A stretch of 64,000 nucleotides of DNA, taken from NCBI GenBank assembly GCA_964566055.1, contig CAZMHI010000004.1, positions 1 to 64,000 on the forward strand. The letters are read 5' to 3'. Position numbers and translations under genes: made by a program. This document shows positions 63,484-64,000 of the stretch, in pieces; within the stretch, counting starts at the first letter, position 1, and each line of letters opens with the position of its first letter. The notes under the pieces are model-generated. The model was given only the letters and a program-made list of their open reading frames with translations. It was not told the origin of the DNA and ran no database searches. The stretch is from TMED23 sp964566055. GTDB lineage: Bacteria > Pseudomonadota > Alphaproteobacteria > Rhodospirillales > UBA2165.

Positions 63484-64000
63484 CTATTGGGCATCTGCTC
63501 CAGCTGTCGGTAGGCCAGCCGCTTTCCATTCAGGCAGGCCTTCGTCCAACCGGCGGGCGTTGAACCCCTGAGTACGCAGCGCCGCCACGGCTTCAAACGA
63601 CAGCACGCAATAGGCGCTCCGGCAGTAGGCGACGACTTCTTTGTCTGGATCGAGATCACCCAGCCGGGTTTCTAAATCATTGAGCGGAATATTGACCGCA
63701 CCGGCAAGATGCCCTTGGGCAAATTCATCAGGAGGCCGGACGTCCAGCACAGTGACCATGCCGGCACGCGTGCGTTCGAGAAGCTCATCCCGAGAGACCG
63801 GCTCCATATCATCGCGATCATCGAAATAGCCGTGCACAATGCGATCCACCTCGGCAATGTTGCGTTCCGCCACTATCCTGAGAGTGTTTAATAATTCCAG
63901 GACAGAATCATCAGAGAGCCGGTACAGGATGAATTTGCCTTCGCGCCGCGAAGTTACCAGCCCAGCCCGCCGCAGATGCTGTAAATGCTGTGACGTATTG
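63484..64000 (-). CDS. ArsR-rhodanese fusion regulator (5' end beyond window)
   Basis: Partial, at least 172 residues, open to the window edge. The visible N-terminal part is the end of an ArsR/SmtB winged helix (SQHLQHLRRAGLVTSRREGK, then FILYRL). The C-terminal ~105 residues are a rhodanese domain (VTVLDVRPPDEFAQGHLAGA) with active loop CRSAYC. Such fusions link sulfurtransferase chemistry or sensing of reactive sulfur to repression. It is convergent with the IclR gene. A start at GTG 63873 would cut the helix domain and is rejected. Confidence 0.85.
   Translation of the reverse strand, partial: NTSQHLQHLRRAGLVTSRREGKFILYRLSDDSVLELLNTLRIVAERNIAEVDRIVHGYFDDRDDMEPVSRDELLERTRAGMVTVLDVRPPDEFAQGHLAGAVNIPLNDLETRLGDLDPDKEVVAYCRSAYCVLSFEAVAALRTQGFNARRLDEGLPEWKAAGLPTAGADAQ

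Noticed and set aside
1..64000. CRISPR arrays, prophage, insertion sequences, tRNA or rRNA genes
   Set aside because: I saw no regularly spaced repeats, transposase or phage proteins, or recognisable RNA genes by eye; a tRNA or small RNA could still be missed without a covariance-model search.

Overview
The window looks like a chromosomal stretch from a Gram-negative proteobacterium, most likely an alphaproteobacterium. Lipobox lipoproteins, a secretin, a sigma-54 activator, SoeABC-like and CoxMSL-like molybdoenzymes and Tau/NMT1-type ABC transport all fit this. GC content is moderate and coding density is high. I see no rRNA, tRNA, CRISPR array, phage or insertion sequence. There is one assembly gap (100 N at 1393-1492) inside a giant repetitive gene.

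Layout. 129-10171: a giant secreted repeat/lectin protein and a TPR-secretin lipoprotein. 10159-17489 (minus): a thioredoxin-reductase-like flavoprotein, a UGSC-family selenoprotein with an in-frame TGA and a strong bacterial SECIS hairpin, and a SoeABC-like sulfite-oxidising complex. 17611-24261: two GMC oxidoreductases, a two-subunit CoA-transferase, a zinc-less MDR reductase and a resorcylate/dihydroxybenzoate-type decarboxylase. 24258-34244: a divergent XylR/DmpR-type activator, a near-perfect -24/-12 promoter, and an operon resembling phenylphosphate synthase (PpsA, PpsB, CBS subunit) combined with one UbiD decarboxylase, an LpdD-like protein, a Tm-1-like protein and UbiX. 34251-38541 (minus): a CoxMSL-type molybdenum hydroxylase and a DUF2478 protein. 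38723-43180: accessory genes, including two lipoproteins (one a metallopeptidase), an aegerolysin-like protein paired with a sphingomyelinase-like phosphodiesterase, and an AlkD-like protein. 43316-46988: a second molybdenum hydroxylase. 47044-48878 (minus): an IclR regulator and a LigB-type ring-cleavage dioxygenase. 49000-56186: a MoaD-like protein, a second DMSO-reductase-family complex, an amidohydrolase/decarboxylase and an HpaB-family hydroxylase. 56245-59642 (minus): an operon of selenocysteine peroxiredoxin, AhpD-like protein, GST and FAD monooxygenase. 59850-63481: an ABC importer, whose binding-protein gene carries an in-frame TAG, and an IclR regulator. 63484-64000: the 3' part of an ArsR-rhodanese fusion.

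The common theme is uptake and degradation of aromatic compounds using molybdenum enzymes: four Mo complexes plus two Mo-associated small proteins. Phosphorylation and UbiD-type (de)carboxylation, hydroxylation, ring cleavage and CoA transfer would act together, with IclR and sigma-54 regulators controlling separate blocks. The substrate cannot be read from sequence.

The most important result is that two genes that simple ORF calling splits at a TGA are best read as selenoproteins: 14892-16526 (UGSC family) and 59199-59642 (peroxiredoxin). Both continue in the same frame with family-matching sequence on each side of the TGA, and both have a suitably placed hairpin. The host should therefore carry selA/selB/selC/selD elsewhere.
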